Source of the DNA: an uncultured Clostridia bacterium
GTDB lineage: Bacteria; Bacillota; Clostridia; Oscillospirales; Ruminococcaceae
DNA length: 46,043 nucleotides
Direction: 5' to 3'
Assembly (NCBI GenBank): GCA_947623585.1
Contig: CANQHA010000017.1
Location: 1 to 46,043 of the forward strand
Below, one piece after another: positions 23,696 through 31,954 of the stretch. The position numbers were made by a program, and so were the translations under genes. Below the pieces are notes generated by a model, which worked only from the letters and a program-made list of their open reading frames with translations, was not told the DNA's origin and did no database searches. The stretch's first letter is position 1. Every line of letters begins with the position of its first letter.

Positions 23696-23724
23696 TTGCA
23701 TTAGTTGAAAAGATGTGCTATAAT
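23696..23724 (+). promoter_or_regulatory. Promoter of the topoisomerase B gene
   Basis: TTGCAT (23696-23701), 17-bp spacer, TATAAT (23719-23724) with an extended TGC immediately before the -10. Confidence 0.85.
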
Positions 23725-23783
23725 ATCAATATATTGTGTGAGCCGCCCAACGCGGCTCCGAAAAAACCGAAAGGAAAGTTAAA

Positions 23784-25766
23784 ATGGCAGTAAAGAACGA
23801 ATACGGCAACGAAGCCATACGCTCGCTCAAAGGAGCCGACAGGGTGCGAAAGCGCCCCGCGGTAATTTTCGGCTCGGACGGGCTCGACGGCTGCAAACAT
23901 TCCGCGCTTGAAATAATTGCCAACTCGATCGACGAGGCTCAGCAGGGCTTCGGCAAGAAGATATACGTCACCTATTACAACGATTTTTCCATCGAGGTCG
24001 AGGATAACGGGCGCGGCTGTCCGGTCGATTTCAACAAGGCCGAGAACCGCTATAACTGGGAGCTTGTTTACTGCGAGCTTTATGCGGGCGGAAAATATGA
24101 CAACGTTGACGGCGGAAGCTATGAATATTCGCTCGGTCTCAACGGCCTCGGCGCCTGCGCCACTCAGTATTCTTCCGCGTATATGGACGTTGAGGTATAC
24201 CGCGACGGTTACAGATACGGCCTCCATTTTGAAAAGGGGGAGAATGTCGGAGGCCTCAAAAAAGAGGAGACCAAGCGCCGTCAGACCGGCACAAAAACAA
24301 GGTGGCTGCCCGATCTGGAGGTTTTCACCGACATTGCCATCGAGAAAGAATATTTCACCGACCTTTTAAAGAAGCAGGCGATAGTCAACCCGGGCATAGA
24401 GTTTGTTTTCCGTTTTCAGAACGAGGACGGCGGCTTTGAGCAGACCGAGTTTTTATATGAAAACGGCATACTCGACTATGTGAACGAGCTTGCGGGCGAC
24501 AGCGCCATGACCGAGCCCCAGCTTTGGACCGCCGACCGCAAGGGAAAAGACCGCGACGACATGAACGAATACAAGGTCAGATATAACTTTGCGTTTGCGT
24601 TTTCAAAAACCGTCAAGCTGTCGGAATATTTCCACAACACCAGCTTTCTCGAATACGGCGGCTCGACCGAAAAGGCAGTCCGTCAGGCGTTCACGTCGTT
24701 CATCGACGGTTATATGAAGCAGAACGGAAAATATCTTAAAAACGAGGCGAAGATACAGTTTTGCGACATCGAGGACTGCCTTATAATGGTCTCAAGCTCG
24801 TTCTCGACCCAAGCGTCATATGAGAACCAGACCAAAAAGGCGATAAACAACCGCTTTATCTATGACGCCGGCGTTGATTTTTTGAAGCATCAGCTCGAGG
24901 TTTATTTCATCGAGAAGCCCGACGACGCGCAAAAGATCTGCGATCAGGTCCTTATAAACAAGCGCAGCCGCGAATCCGCCGAGAAGACGAGGATAAACAC
25001 CAAAAAACTCTACGCCGAAAAGCTCGACATGGCGAACATGGTCAAAAAGTTCGTCGATTGCCGCTCAAAAGACGTCGAGCGCCGCGAGCTTTACATCGTC
25101 GAGGGAGATTCGGCGTTAGGCTCGGTCAAGCTGGCGCGAAACGCCGAGTTTCAGGCTGTGATACCCGTCCGCGGAAAAATCCTCAACTGCTTAAAAGCAA
25201 GCTATAACAAAATCTTTGAGAGCGAGATAATCACCGACCTGATGAAGGTTTTGGGCTGCGGCGTCGAGGTCAAATCCTCAAAGAACAAAGAGCTTTCGAG
25301 CTTTAACCTCAACAATCTGAGGTGGTCAAAAATCGTCATCTGCACCGACGCCGACTATGACGGCTTCCAGATAAGAACGCTCATTCTCACCATGCTTTAT
25401 ACCCTCGCTCCGACCCTCATCGAAAAGGGATACGTCTTTATCGCGGAATCGCCGCTTTATGAGATAAACACCAAGGAGCGCACCTATTTTGCCTATGACG
25501 AATCCGAGCGGGCTGACATTTTGAAAGAGATCGGCTCGAAGAAATTCACCATTCAGCGCTCGAAGGGCCTCGGCGAAAACGAGCCCGACATGATGAGCCT
25601 TACCACCATGAACCCCGAGACGAGAAGACTTATAAAGGTCGGCCCCGACGATGCCGAGCACACAAAGTTCATGTTCGATATGCTCCTCGGAGACAACCTT
25701 TCGGCGCGTAAGGAATTCATCAACAACAACGGCCACGATTATCTCGACATGGCGGATATAAGCTGA
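23784..25766 (+). CDS. Type IIA topoisomerase subunit B (ParE/GyrB-like)
   Basis: ATPase subunit of a type IIA DNA topoisomerase, paired with the next gene. 660 residues. The GHKL ATPase shows EIIANSIDEA (about 46-55), DNGRGCPV and GLNGLGACATQ, with TGTKTRWLPD as the transducer-side motif. The Toprim domain has VEGDSALGSVKLARN near 440 and DADYDGFQIRT near 522, where most GyrB/ParE proteins have DADVDGSHIRT. The C-terminal RSKGLGENEPDMM is conserved. GAAAGGAAAG precedes the ATG. The divergence suggests the second, topoisomerase IV-type or clostridial paralogous pair rather than housekeeping gyrase, which is expected elsewhere in the chromosome. Confidence 0.88.
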   Translation: MAVKNEYGNEAIRSLKGADRVRKRPAVIFGSDGLDGCKHSALEIIANSIDEAQQGFGKKIYVTYYNDFSIEVEDNGRGCPVDFNKAENRYNWELVYCELYAGGKYDNVDGGSYEYSLGLNGLGACATQYSSAYMDVEVYRDGYRYGLHFEKGENVGGLKKEETKRRQTGTKTRWLPDLEVFTDIAIEKEYFTDLLKKQAIVNPGIEFVFRFQNEDGGFEQTEFLYENGILDYVNELAGDSAMTEPQLWTADRKGKDRDDMNEYKVRYNFAFAFSKTVKLSEYFHNTSFLEYGGSTEKAVRQAFTSFIDGYMKQNGKYLKNEAKIQFCDIEDCLIMVSSSFSTQASYENQTKKAINNRFIYDAGVDFLKHQLEVYFIEKPDDAQKICDQVLINKRSRESAEKTRINTKKLYAEKLDMANMVKKFVDCRSKDVERRELYIVEGDSALGSVKLARNAEFQAVIPVRGKILNCLKASYNKIFESEIITDLMKVLGCGVEVKSSKNKELSSFNLNNLRWSKIVICTDADYDGFQIRTLILTMLYTLAPTLIEKGYVFIAESPLYEINTKERTYFAYDESERADILKEIGSKKFTIQRSKGLGENEPDMMSLTTMNPETRRLIKVGPDDAEHTKFMFDMLLGDNLSARKEFINNNGHDYLDMADIS

Positions 25767-25772
25767 CCCCTC

Positions 25773-25939
25773 GGCTCGCCACCTGCTCGCACAGCCCCCT
25801 CGCGGGGGCGCGCTTCGCAGACGGCTCGCCCCGCGTTCCGAACCCTCGCCGCCGCAAAAATTTTCGCCGCTCCCCTTGGCTCGCCACCTGCTCGCACAGC
25901 CCCCTCGCGGGGGCGCGCTCCGCAGACGGCTCGCCCCGC
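25773..25939 (+). repeat. 62-bp direct repeat between the topoisomerase genes
   Basis: The unit at 25773-25834 is repeated at 25878-25939 with one visible difference (CGCTTCGC/CGCTCCGC), a period of 105 bp. Each unit carries the hairpin GCCCCCTCGCGGGGGC. The spacer between units is AT-richer. This occupies most of the 215-bp gap inside the operon. Confidence 0.85.
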
Positions 25940-25981
25940 ACTCTGTCCCCCCAATAATCAATCATCGGAAAGAGGTTTAAT

Positions 25982-28228
25982 ATGCCCAAGAAGTCAAAAG
26001 ACAAAGAGATCAAGCAGCCAAAGCTGTCGCAGCGCCACGCCGAGGCCTATATCCAAGGCGCCGGCACCGTCGTTGACGAGCCGATAACCATAACGCTCGA
26101 AAAAAACTATATGCCCTACGCGATGTCGGTCATCGTTTCACGAGCCTTCCCCGAGATCGACGGCTTCAAGCCCTCGCACCGCAAGCTGCTTTATACGATG
26201 TATAAAATGGGTCTGCTCACCGGTCCGAGAACGAAATCCGCAAACATCGTCGGTCAGACGATGAAGCTGAACCCCCACGGCGATCAGGCGATATATGAGA
26301 CCATGGTGCGCCTTGCAAGGGGAAACGAAGCGCTTTTGCACCCTTATATCGACTCAAAGGGCAATTTCGGCAAGGCATATTCGAGCGACATGGCCTATGC
26401 CGCATCGAGATATACCGAGGCCAAGTTAGAGCCGATCTGCGCCGAGCTTTTCTCGGATATCGACAAGGACACCGTTAATTTCGTCCCGAACTATGACAAC
26501 ACCATGCAGGAGCCCGAGCTTTTGCCGGTGACGTTTCCGTCGATACTTGTCAACTCAAACGTCGGCATCGGCGTTTCGATGGCGAGCGCGGTCTGTCCGT
26601 TTAATCTCAAAGAGCTTTGCGAGGCGACGATAGCGCTCATCCGCGACCCCGATTACGACGTCATGCAGTCGATGAAGGGCCCCGATTTCCCGGGCGGCGG
26701 ATATATGATCTATGACGAGGAAAAGCTCAGGCAGATATTCTCGACCGGCAGGGGAGCAGTTAAGGTCAGGGCGAAGTATTCCTATGACAAAGCCGCAAAC
26801 TGCATTGAAATAACCGAGATACCGCCGACTGCGACGGTCGAGGCGATAATTGAAAAGGTCATCGAGCTTGCAAAGGGCGGACTCAAAGAGGTCTCATATA
26901 TCCGCGACGAGACCGACCTCGACGGACTTAAAATAGCGATAGACCTCAAAAGGGGTACCGACCCCGACGAGCTTATGCGCAAGCTGTTCAAGCTCACCCC
27001 GCTTCAGGACAGCTTTTCCGCCAACTTCAACATTTTGGTCAACGGCTACCCGAAGGTCTTGGGCGTAACCGATATTATCCGCGAGTGGATAAAATTCCGC
27101 GTGGGCTGCGTAAAGCGCCGCGTCAGCTTTGATCTGAAGAAAAAGAAAGAGCAGCTCCATCTTCTTGAGGGGCTTGACAAGATACTTTTGGATATCGACA
27201 AGGCGATAAAGATCGTCCGCGAGACCGAGGAGGAAGCCGACGTCGTTCCGAACCTCATGATAGGCTTTTCGATAGACGAAACTCAGGCCGAGTACGTCGC
27301 CGAGATAAAGCTGAGGCACTTAAACCGCGAGTACATTCTCAACCGCTTAAAGGACTTAAACGATTTGACCGAGGAGATCGCGCGCCTTGAAGACGTTTTG
27401 GGCAGTGAGCGAAAGATCAAGCTGATAATAATCGACGAACTGAAAAAGGTCTCGGAGAAATACGGTCAGCCCCGCCGCACCGAGATAATTTATACCGACG
27501 GCGAGCCCGAGGTCAGCGTCGAGGCCGAAGCGCCCGACTATCCCTGCCGCCTGATATTGACCCGCGAGGGCTATTTCAAGAAGATAACCCCGCAGAGCTT
27601 GCGAATGTCTGGAGAGCACAAGCTGAAAGAGAACGACGTCATCACTCAGGAGATCGACCTTTCAAACCGCGCCGAGCTTTTGTTCTTCACCGACAATGCG
27701 AAGTGCTATAAAACCAAGGCTTCGGCGTTTTCCGATTCAAAGGCGAGCCTCATGGGCGATTTCATACCCGTCGCGCTGAAATTCGACGAGGGCGAAAGCG
27801 TTCTCGGCATGGCGGCGACTCTCGATTATTCGGGCTGCCTGCTGTTCGTCTATAAAAACGGCAAGGCGGCAAAGGTCCCGCTCGCGTCATATGAGACGAA
27901 AACCAACCGCCGCGTGCTTTTGAAAGCCTACTGCGAAAAAGCGCCGCTCGCGGCTATCCTTGACGTCAAGGAAGGCTGCGACGTGATGCTCCGCTCCTCA
28001 AACGGCAGGGCGATAATTTTCAACACCGGCATGATACTTCCGAAGACCACCCGCGACACTCAGGGAGTTCAGGTCATGACCCTAAAATCCGGCGCTCAGG
28101 TCGAAAGCGCTCACATCGTCTCGGAGGAGCAGGCAAAGGAGCTTTCCAAGTACCGCACCAAAACGCTCCCCGCCGCCGGCCCCTTTGCCAAAGACGTCCC
28201 CGATTTCGACCAGCTTACGCTGATATGA
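25982..28228 (+). CDS. Type IIA topoisomerase subunit A (ParC/GyrA-like)
   Basis: DNA breakage-reunion subunit, 748 residues. The catalytic tyrosine is Tyr144 in AASRYTEAKL. The winged-helix region has HGDQAIYETMVR (99-110). The position corresponding to Ser83 of E. coli GyrA is Gln102 here. The C-terminal beta-propeller has only a few loose repeats (LILTREGYFKKIT, LLFFTDNAKCYKTKA, LLFVYKNGKAAKVPL, AIIFNTGMILPKTTRDTQGV) and no clear GyrA box, which favours a topoisomerase IV-type role. AGAGG lies upstream of the ATG. It follows the B subunit after a repeat-bearing spacer, and a strong terminator follows it. Confidence 0.88.
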   Translation: MPKKSKDKEIKQPKLSQRHAEAYIQGAGTVVDEPITITLEKNYMPYAMSVIVSRAFPEIDGFKPSHRKLLYTMYKMGLLTGPRTKSANIVGQTMKLNPHGDQAIYETMVRLARGNEALLHPYIDSKGNFGKAYSSDMAYAASRYTEAKLEPICAELFSDIDKDTVNFVPNYDNTMQEPELLPVTFPSILVNSNVGIGVSMASAVCPFNLKELCEATIALIRDPDYDVMQSMKGPDFPGGGYMIYDEEKLRQIFSTGRGAVKVRAKYSYDKAANCIEITEIPPTATVEAIIEKVIELAKGGLKEVSYIRDETDLDGLKIAIDLKRGTDPDELMRKLFKLTPLQDSFSANFNILVNGYPKVLGVTDIIREWIKFRVGCVKRRVSFDLKKKKEQLHLLEGLDKILLDIDKAIKIVRETEEEADVVPNLMIGFSIDETQAEYVAEIKLRHLNREYILNRLKDLNDLTEEIARLEDVLGSERKIKLIIIDELKKVSEKYGQPRRTEIIYTDGEPEVSVEAEAPDYPCRLILTREGYFKKITPQSLRMSGEHKLKENDVITQEIDLSNRAELLFFTDNAKCYKTKASAFSDSKASLMGDFIPVALKFDEGESVLGMAATLDYSGCLLFVYKNGKAAKVPLASYETKTNRRVLLKAYCEKAPLAAILDVKEGCDVMLRSSNGRAIIFNTGMILPKTTRDTQGVQVMTLKSGAQVESAHIVSEEQAKELSKYRTKTLPAAGPFAKDVPDFDQLTLI

Positions 28229-28232
28229 TATT

Positions 28233-28285
28233 AAAAAAATCACGGCCTCGGGCAAAAGCTCCGCGACCGTGACTTTTTATTTTTT
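28233..28285. terminator. Bidirectional terminator between convergent genes
   Basis: AAAAAAATCACGG pairs with CCGTGACTTTTTATTTTTT around an inner CTCGG/CCGCG-containing loop. T-runs occur on both strands. It serves the topoisomerase operon and the minus-strand anti-sigma gene, whose stop codon it touches. Confidence 0.9.
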
Positions 28286-30050
28286 ACTCCGTCTTAATCT
28301 CCGCAACTATCCCGTTCTCGAATCTCACCGTCACTCTGAACCCGCCGTCCTCCTCCGAGGCGACAAGCGTCAGAACGCAGTCGGGCGAGAGCATATAATC
28401 GGTGAGATAAAGCGCCTTCACCGCGTCGCTCAAATAGTCGCCGACCGATATTCCGTTGACTGTAATCAGACCGTCGGCGTCGGGGTCGTTGTTAGTGACG
28501 ACAAGCGTTCCGCTCGGATAATTCGCTCTGAGGGTGTCGCGGGCTTCTTCGCTTTCGGGCTCGGCTTCCGAGCTTGCTGGCTGACTTTTTTCCGTGCTGA
28601 GATCCGTCAGCTTCGGCTCCATTCTCAGAATATTTCTTCTGAGATAGTAAGTCAGCTCTGAGACCGCAGCTTTCTGAGTATAAATTTCCGGGTTGTTCGA
28701 AGTCGATTTTATGACCGCCCTTTCCTCGGGCTGAAGCCCCATATGCGTGTCGCCGGGATCGACCATAAAGCCATCTGGCGAGTAGACGTGATAAGCAAGA
28801 TCCACGCCGTTGACGTTATAGACCGCATAGATAAGGTCTTTGACCGGTATAAGGTTGCCGTAGGCGTCCATTGAGACCACCGCGATATATTCGCCCTCCA
28901 TTATCGGGCGGCCGAGAAGCTGTACCTCGGCTGTGCCGTCGTTAATCAAGAATTCCTCGCTGGCAATCTGCTCGCGGTTGAAATAGTCGTAAGTCACGAG
29001 GACTTTATAGAGCGTTTGTGTCTGCGGGTCGATGCTTCCGCCGTTCGAGTTGAGAGCGATAACGGTCTCTCCGCAATAGCTGTCCTCAATGTCAAATCTT
29101 ATCAGTCCGACGTTTTCGAGCCTTGCTATCTCGCCGTCTCTTACGTCATAATATTCTCTGCTGTCGCTAAATTGCATCTCATAGAAAAGTCTGTCGATGT
29201 CGATTTCTCCGTCCGCAGATACCGCGTCGTCATAGGTCTGAGCTTCCGCTTCCTCGACGTTTTCGGTCGGAGCGGTTTCGGGGACTGCCGCAGGTGCTTC
29301 CGGCGCCTGTTCTCCCGATCCCGACGGCATTTCCTGCTCGATTTTTGTTATCACCCGGGCGTTCACCTCGACGTTCACTTTGATCTCCGAGGCATATATA
29401 TCCGCGTTTTCCCCCGAGAGTTTAAGAACATAGTCCGCCGAGGAATAATTGCCGTCGTAATTACTTCCGTATTTGTATGAATATCCGTTTCCGGAGGCGG
29501 GTATAGTCTCTACCGGCTGATCCGAGCCGAGCGCTTCCTCGCCGTCGATGTAATTTGCGGCGTCCGGGGCGTCCTCGCTCGCGTCTTCGCTTACGTCCTC
29601 CGCGGCGTCAACGTCTTCGACATCTTCGACGGCTTCGGGAATCTCCTCTCCGTCGACCGACATCGGGGCGGGGGCGTTAAGAGCGTCCTCCGCGCCCTGC
29701 TCGGGCAGAGTGCCGGCGGTGGTAACCGTGTCTCTTTCGCTTTCCAAAGCAAATGTGCCGAGCTGTGCGTTTTCGGCCTCGCCGTCATAAGCGCTGTCAG
29801 TCGATGGGCTTGCGGTTTTAATGCCTCCGATAGAGAGTATCCCGACCGTCGAGACCACCAAAAGCAGGCAGGCTGCAAGCGCGATATACTTCGAGTATTT
29901 TTTTGCGAAGTCAGCGGGCGTCATTTTGATTTCGGGTTTTTGCAAGGTCTTCTCCGAATATTCCTCAAGCATTTTCGCTTTAAGGTTTTCCTTGAACTCT
30001 TTGCTCAGCGAAAGAGAGGCGACTTCGTTTTTATATTCATTTATCTTCAT
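28284..30050 (-). CDS. Putative transmembrane anti-sigma factor with a large external domain
   Basis: 588 residues from the start at 30050 (MKINEYKNE), chosen because GGGGAGGAG lies 7 bases upstream. An N-terminal cytosolic part of about 54 residues, partly helical (EFKENLKAKMLEEYSEK), precedes one membrane segment (about 55-77, IALAACLLLVVSTVGILSI). About 510 extracellular residues follow, with an acidic low-complexity stretch (about 115-170) and no domain I recognise. Its start overlaps the end of the ECF sigma gene by 14 bp, the usual arrangement of a sigma/anti-sigma pair. The N-terminal region lacks an obvious zinc-binding HxxxCxxC motif, so any sigma-binding mode is unclear. Confidence 0.7.
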   Translation of the reverse strand: MKINEYKNEVASLSLSKEFKENLKAKMLEEYSEKTLQKPEIKMTPADFAKKYSKYIALAACLLLVVSTVGILSIGGIKTASPSTDSAYDGEAENAQLGTFALESERDTVTTAGTLPEQGAEDALNAPAPMSVDGEEIPEAVEDVEDVDAAEDVSEDASEDAPDAANYIDGEEALGSDQPVETIPASGNGYSYKYGSNYDGNYSSADYVLKLSGENADIYASEIKVNVEVNARVITKIEQEMPSGSGEQAPEAPAAVPETAPTENVEEAEAQTYDDAVSADGEIDIDRLFYEMQFSDSREYYDVRDGEIARLENVGLIRFDIEDSYCGETVIALNSNGGSIDPQTQTLYKVLVTYDYFNREQIASEEFLINDGTAEVQLLGRPIMEGEYIAVVSMDAYGNLIPVKDLIYAVYNVNGVDLAYHVYSPDGFMVDPGDTHMGLQPEERAVIKSTSNNPEIYTQKAAVSELTYYLRRNILRMEPKLTDLSTEKSQPASSEAEPESEEARDTLRANYPSGTLVVTNNDPDADGLITVNGISVGDYLSDAVKALYLTDYMLSPDCVLTLVASEEDGGFRVTVRFENGIVAEIKTE

Positions 30051-30534
30051 CGTCAAACTCCTCCCCAAGCATGATTTTAAGCCGCTTTCTCGCTCTGAGA
30101 AGCAGCGACGAGACCGTGTTTTGGTTCTGTCCCGTCATTTCGGCTATCTCGGCTATCTTATAGCCCTCGAAATAGTGCAGATAAACGGCGGTGCGATATT
30201 TTTCGGGAAGCTCCATGACCGCTTCCATGACCGGGCTTCCTCCGACCCTTTCTTTCGAGGCGATGCTTTCCGAAAGCTCCTCCGACGGGTGTGAATAGAT
30301 TTTTCTGTTATAGGTTTTGCACATATTCAGCGCAACTCTCAAAAGCCATGCTTTCTCATGCTCGTCGGATTCAAAATCCGGCAGAGTCTGCATCAGCTTC
30401 ATAAAGACCTCCTGAGTGATGTCCTCGGCATAACTTCGGTCGCAAAGCGCGTGATACGCCGCCCGATAAATCATGTCCGAATATCTGTCTACCGCAGAAG
30501 ATATGTAAATACCGATATCGTTTGCAGTTTGCAT
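30037..30534 (-). CDS. ECF-type RNA polymerase sigma factor
   Basis: 165 residues from the ATG at 30534 (MQTANDIG), with AAGGGAAG just upstream. Region 2 is DRYSDMIYRAAYHALCDRSYAEDITQEVFMKL, containing the core-binding and -10 recognition elements. Region 4 is LPEKYRTAVYLHYFEGYKIAEIAEMTGQNQNTVSSLLLRARKRL, a clear helix-turn-helix. No C-terminal extension. It is translationally coupled to the membrane protein downstream. ECF factors usually activate their own operon, but I could not identify a distinct promoter in 30577-30700. Confidence 0.92.
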   Translation of the reverse strand: MQTANDIGIYISSAVDRYSDMIYRAAYHALCDRSYAEDITQEVFMKLMQTLPDFESDEHEKAWLLRVALNMCKTYNRKIYSHPSEELSESIASKERVGGSPVMEAVMELPEKYRTAVYLHYFEGYKIAEIAEMTGQNQNTVSSLLLRARKRLKIMLGEEFDDEDK

Positions 30535-30748
30535 GATCTTCCCTTTGACGACTCCTTTCCGCCTTATTCTGAACACGTTTCAAAAGTAATACGCGCAAGG
30601 CGCCGAAAAAATTGCGCCCGCGAAAAATTTTTTTGAAATTGATAAGATTATTTTAGCAGTTTTTTTAAAAAAGTAAAGACCGAAAGCCGAAAATCGGTCA
30701 AAAAAGAGGATATTCATAAAAACTTAATAAAATCCCAGCCGCAAGCTA

Positions 30749-30777
30749 TTGACAAAACCGAAAAAATATGTGACAAT
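30749..30777 (+). promoter_or_regulatory. Promoter of the ArgC-like gene
   Basis: TTGACA (30749-30754), 17-bp spacer, GACAAT (30772-30777). The -10 is imperfect. Transcription would start about 40 bases before the ATG at 30826. Confidence 0.6.
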
Positions 30778-30825
30778 TACAGTGAATAAGCATTATTTTG
30801 AGAAAATATGCAAGGATGTGGGAAG

Positions 30826-31770
30826 ATGAAGAAAATTCTCGTTGACGGACATTACGGGACCGTCAACCTAAACCTCAATAAAATGATAATGAACCGCGAG
30901 GATCTTGAAGTAATATATCTTGAGAGCCGCTCAAAGGTCACAAGCGAGCAGCGCGTGAACCTTCTGAACACTGCCGACCTTGTGATTTTGTGCCAATCCG
31001 CTCAGACCGTTGTTGAGACCATGCCGCTTATAACCAACCGCAGCGTCAAGGTGATAGACACGTCAAACGCATTCCGCCTTTCGCCCAACTGGGTATACGG
31101 CCTGCCTGAGCTTTCGCCCGAGCAGCGTTCAAAGATAGCCGGCTCGCGTTTTGTCTCGCTTCCCGCGCCGATGGCGCTCGGCTCGGTGCTTTTGATAAAC
31201 CCGCTTTTAAAGGGCAGAATAATGCCGCCCTATCTTCCGCTTTACATCAACTCGGTCGTCGGCTATTCAAGCGGCGGGGCGAACATGATAGCGCTTTACG
31301 AAGCCCCCGACCGCCCGAGGAGCTATTCATCCGCCCGGCAGTACGGCCTCGACCAGAACATTTTGCAGCAAAAAGAGATAATGCACGCCGTCGGCGTGTC
31401 CTACCGCCCGGCCTTAAACCCGATGATCGACGACTATCCCAACGGAATACTCGTCACGCTACCGCTTCAGCTTCGCACCCTTTCAAAGAGGCTTCACGCA
31501 AAGCAGATCTGGGAGGTCATCAGCCGCTTCTACGAGCGCGAGCCGCTTATCGAGACGGTGCCGTTTGAAAGCTCGATCGACGAGGTCGGCGGATATCTTG
31601 ACGCCGGAGGAATGGCGGGCTCGAACCGAGTGCAGATCTTTGTTTTCGGAGACAACGACATCTGCCTTCTTGCCGCAAGATTCGACAATCTCGGAAAAGG
31701 AGGCGCGGGCGCCGTCGTTCAGAACATGAACCTGATGCTCGGGCTCGAAGAGCTCAAAGGTGTGATCTAA
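30826..31770 (+). CDS. ArgC-family (type 2 N-acetyl-gamma-glutamyl-phosphate reductase-like) protein lacking the catalytic Cys
   Basis: 314 residues. Start 30826 is chosen because AAGGA lies 9 bases upstream; the upstream in-frame ATG at 30808 has no such spacing. The overall pattern fits type 2 ArgC: KILVDGHYGTVNLNL at the nucleotide-binding end, DTSNAFRLSPNWVYGLPEL, VVGYSSGGANMIALYEA, and DNLGKGGAGAVVQNMNLMLGL at the C-terminus. At the active site, where ArgC has SNPGCYPTG, this protein has SLPAPMALG (about 112-120), so the nucleophilic Cys is replaced by Pro. It therefore probably cannot carry out the standard reductase reaction. It is monocistronic, and no other arginine genes are nearby. 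Confidence 0.75.
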   Translation: MKKILVDGHYGTVNLNLNKMIMNREDLEVIYLESRSKVTSEQRVNLLNTADLVILCQSAQTVVETMPLITNRSVKVIDTSNAFRLSPNWVYGLPELSPEQRSKIAGSRFVSLPAPMALGSVLLINPLLKGRIMPPYLPLYINSVVGYSSGGANMIALYEAPDRPRSYSSARQYGLDQNILQQKEIMHAVGVSYRPALNPMIDDYPNGILVTLPLQLRTLSKRLHAKQIWEVISRFYEREPLIETVPFESSIDEVGGYLDAGGMAGSNRVQIFVFGDNDICLLAARFDNLGKGGAGAVVQNMNLMLGLEELKGVI

Positions 31771-31775
31771 AGCGC

Positions 31776-31805
31776 GGCGGGGCAGGCTCCCCGCCGATAT
31801 TTTTA
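31776..31805 (+). terminator. Intrinsic terminator after the ArgC-like gene
   Basis: GGCGGGG (31776-31782) pairs with CCCCGCC (31789-31795), followed by GATATTTTT. Confidence 0.8.
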
Positions 31806-31815
31806 CCGTCACCGC

Positions 31816-31833
31816 AGGGCGAAAGCCCTTTTT
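31816..31833 (+). terminator. Second intrinsic terminator in the hflX upstream region
   Basis: AGGGC, GAAA tetraloop, GCCCT followed by TTTT. It could back up the preceding terminator or belong to the hflX leader. Confidence 0.75.
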
Positions 31834-31865
31834 ACGCATAAATTTTTTATGGGAGGAGCATAAAA

Positions 31866-31883
31866 ATGCGCATTCGCAGATAA
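31866..31883 (+). CDS. hflX leader peptide MRIRR
   Basis: Five codons (ATG CGC ATT CGC AGA) and TAA. GGGAGGAG (31851-31858) is a strong ribosome site, 9 bases from the ATG. The Arg-Ile-Arg order matches the Arg/Lys-X-Arg/Lys pattern on which macrolide-bound ribosomes stall, as in the MRLR of ErmD-type leaders. The stop codon ends 4 bases before the antiterminator stem. Confidence 0.65.
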   Translation: MRIRR

Positions 31884-31887
31884 ACCC

Positions 31888-31942
31888 GACTTACCTGCCG
31901 GCAGTCATGTAAGTCTTGAAACATTAACTGCACTATTTTTTT
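31888..31942 (+). promoter_or_regulatory. hflX attenuator: mutually exclusive antiterminator and terminator
   Basis: Antiterminator: GACTTAC (31888-31894) pairs with GTAAGTC (31909-31915). Terminator: GCAGT (31901-31905) and ATGT (31907-31910) pair with ACAT (31921-31924) and ACTGC (31927-31931), followed by seven Ts (31936-31942). The two share bases 31909-31910, and the antiterminator traps 31901-31908 in its loop. A ribosome at the leader stop codon would cover roughly to 31894 and block the antiterminator. A ribosome stalled two codons earlier would leave it mostly free. Confidence 0.6.
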
Positions 31943-31954
31943 CGGAGGACAAAT

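Noticed and set aside
23202-23708. Open frames with repeated CLA-AKGxPPARV-like peptides
   Set aside because: The repetition comes from the family C DNA repeat. There are no start signals, and overlapping frames occur on both strands.
25326-25961. Minus-strand frames over the topoisomerase B end and the direct repeat
   Set aside because: Antisense to conserved Toprim sequence. The tail is just the translated 62-bp repeat.
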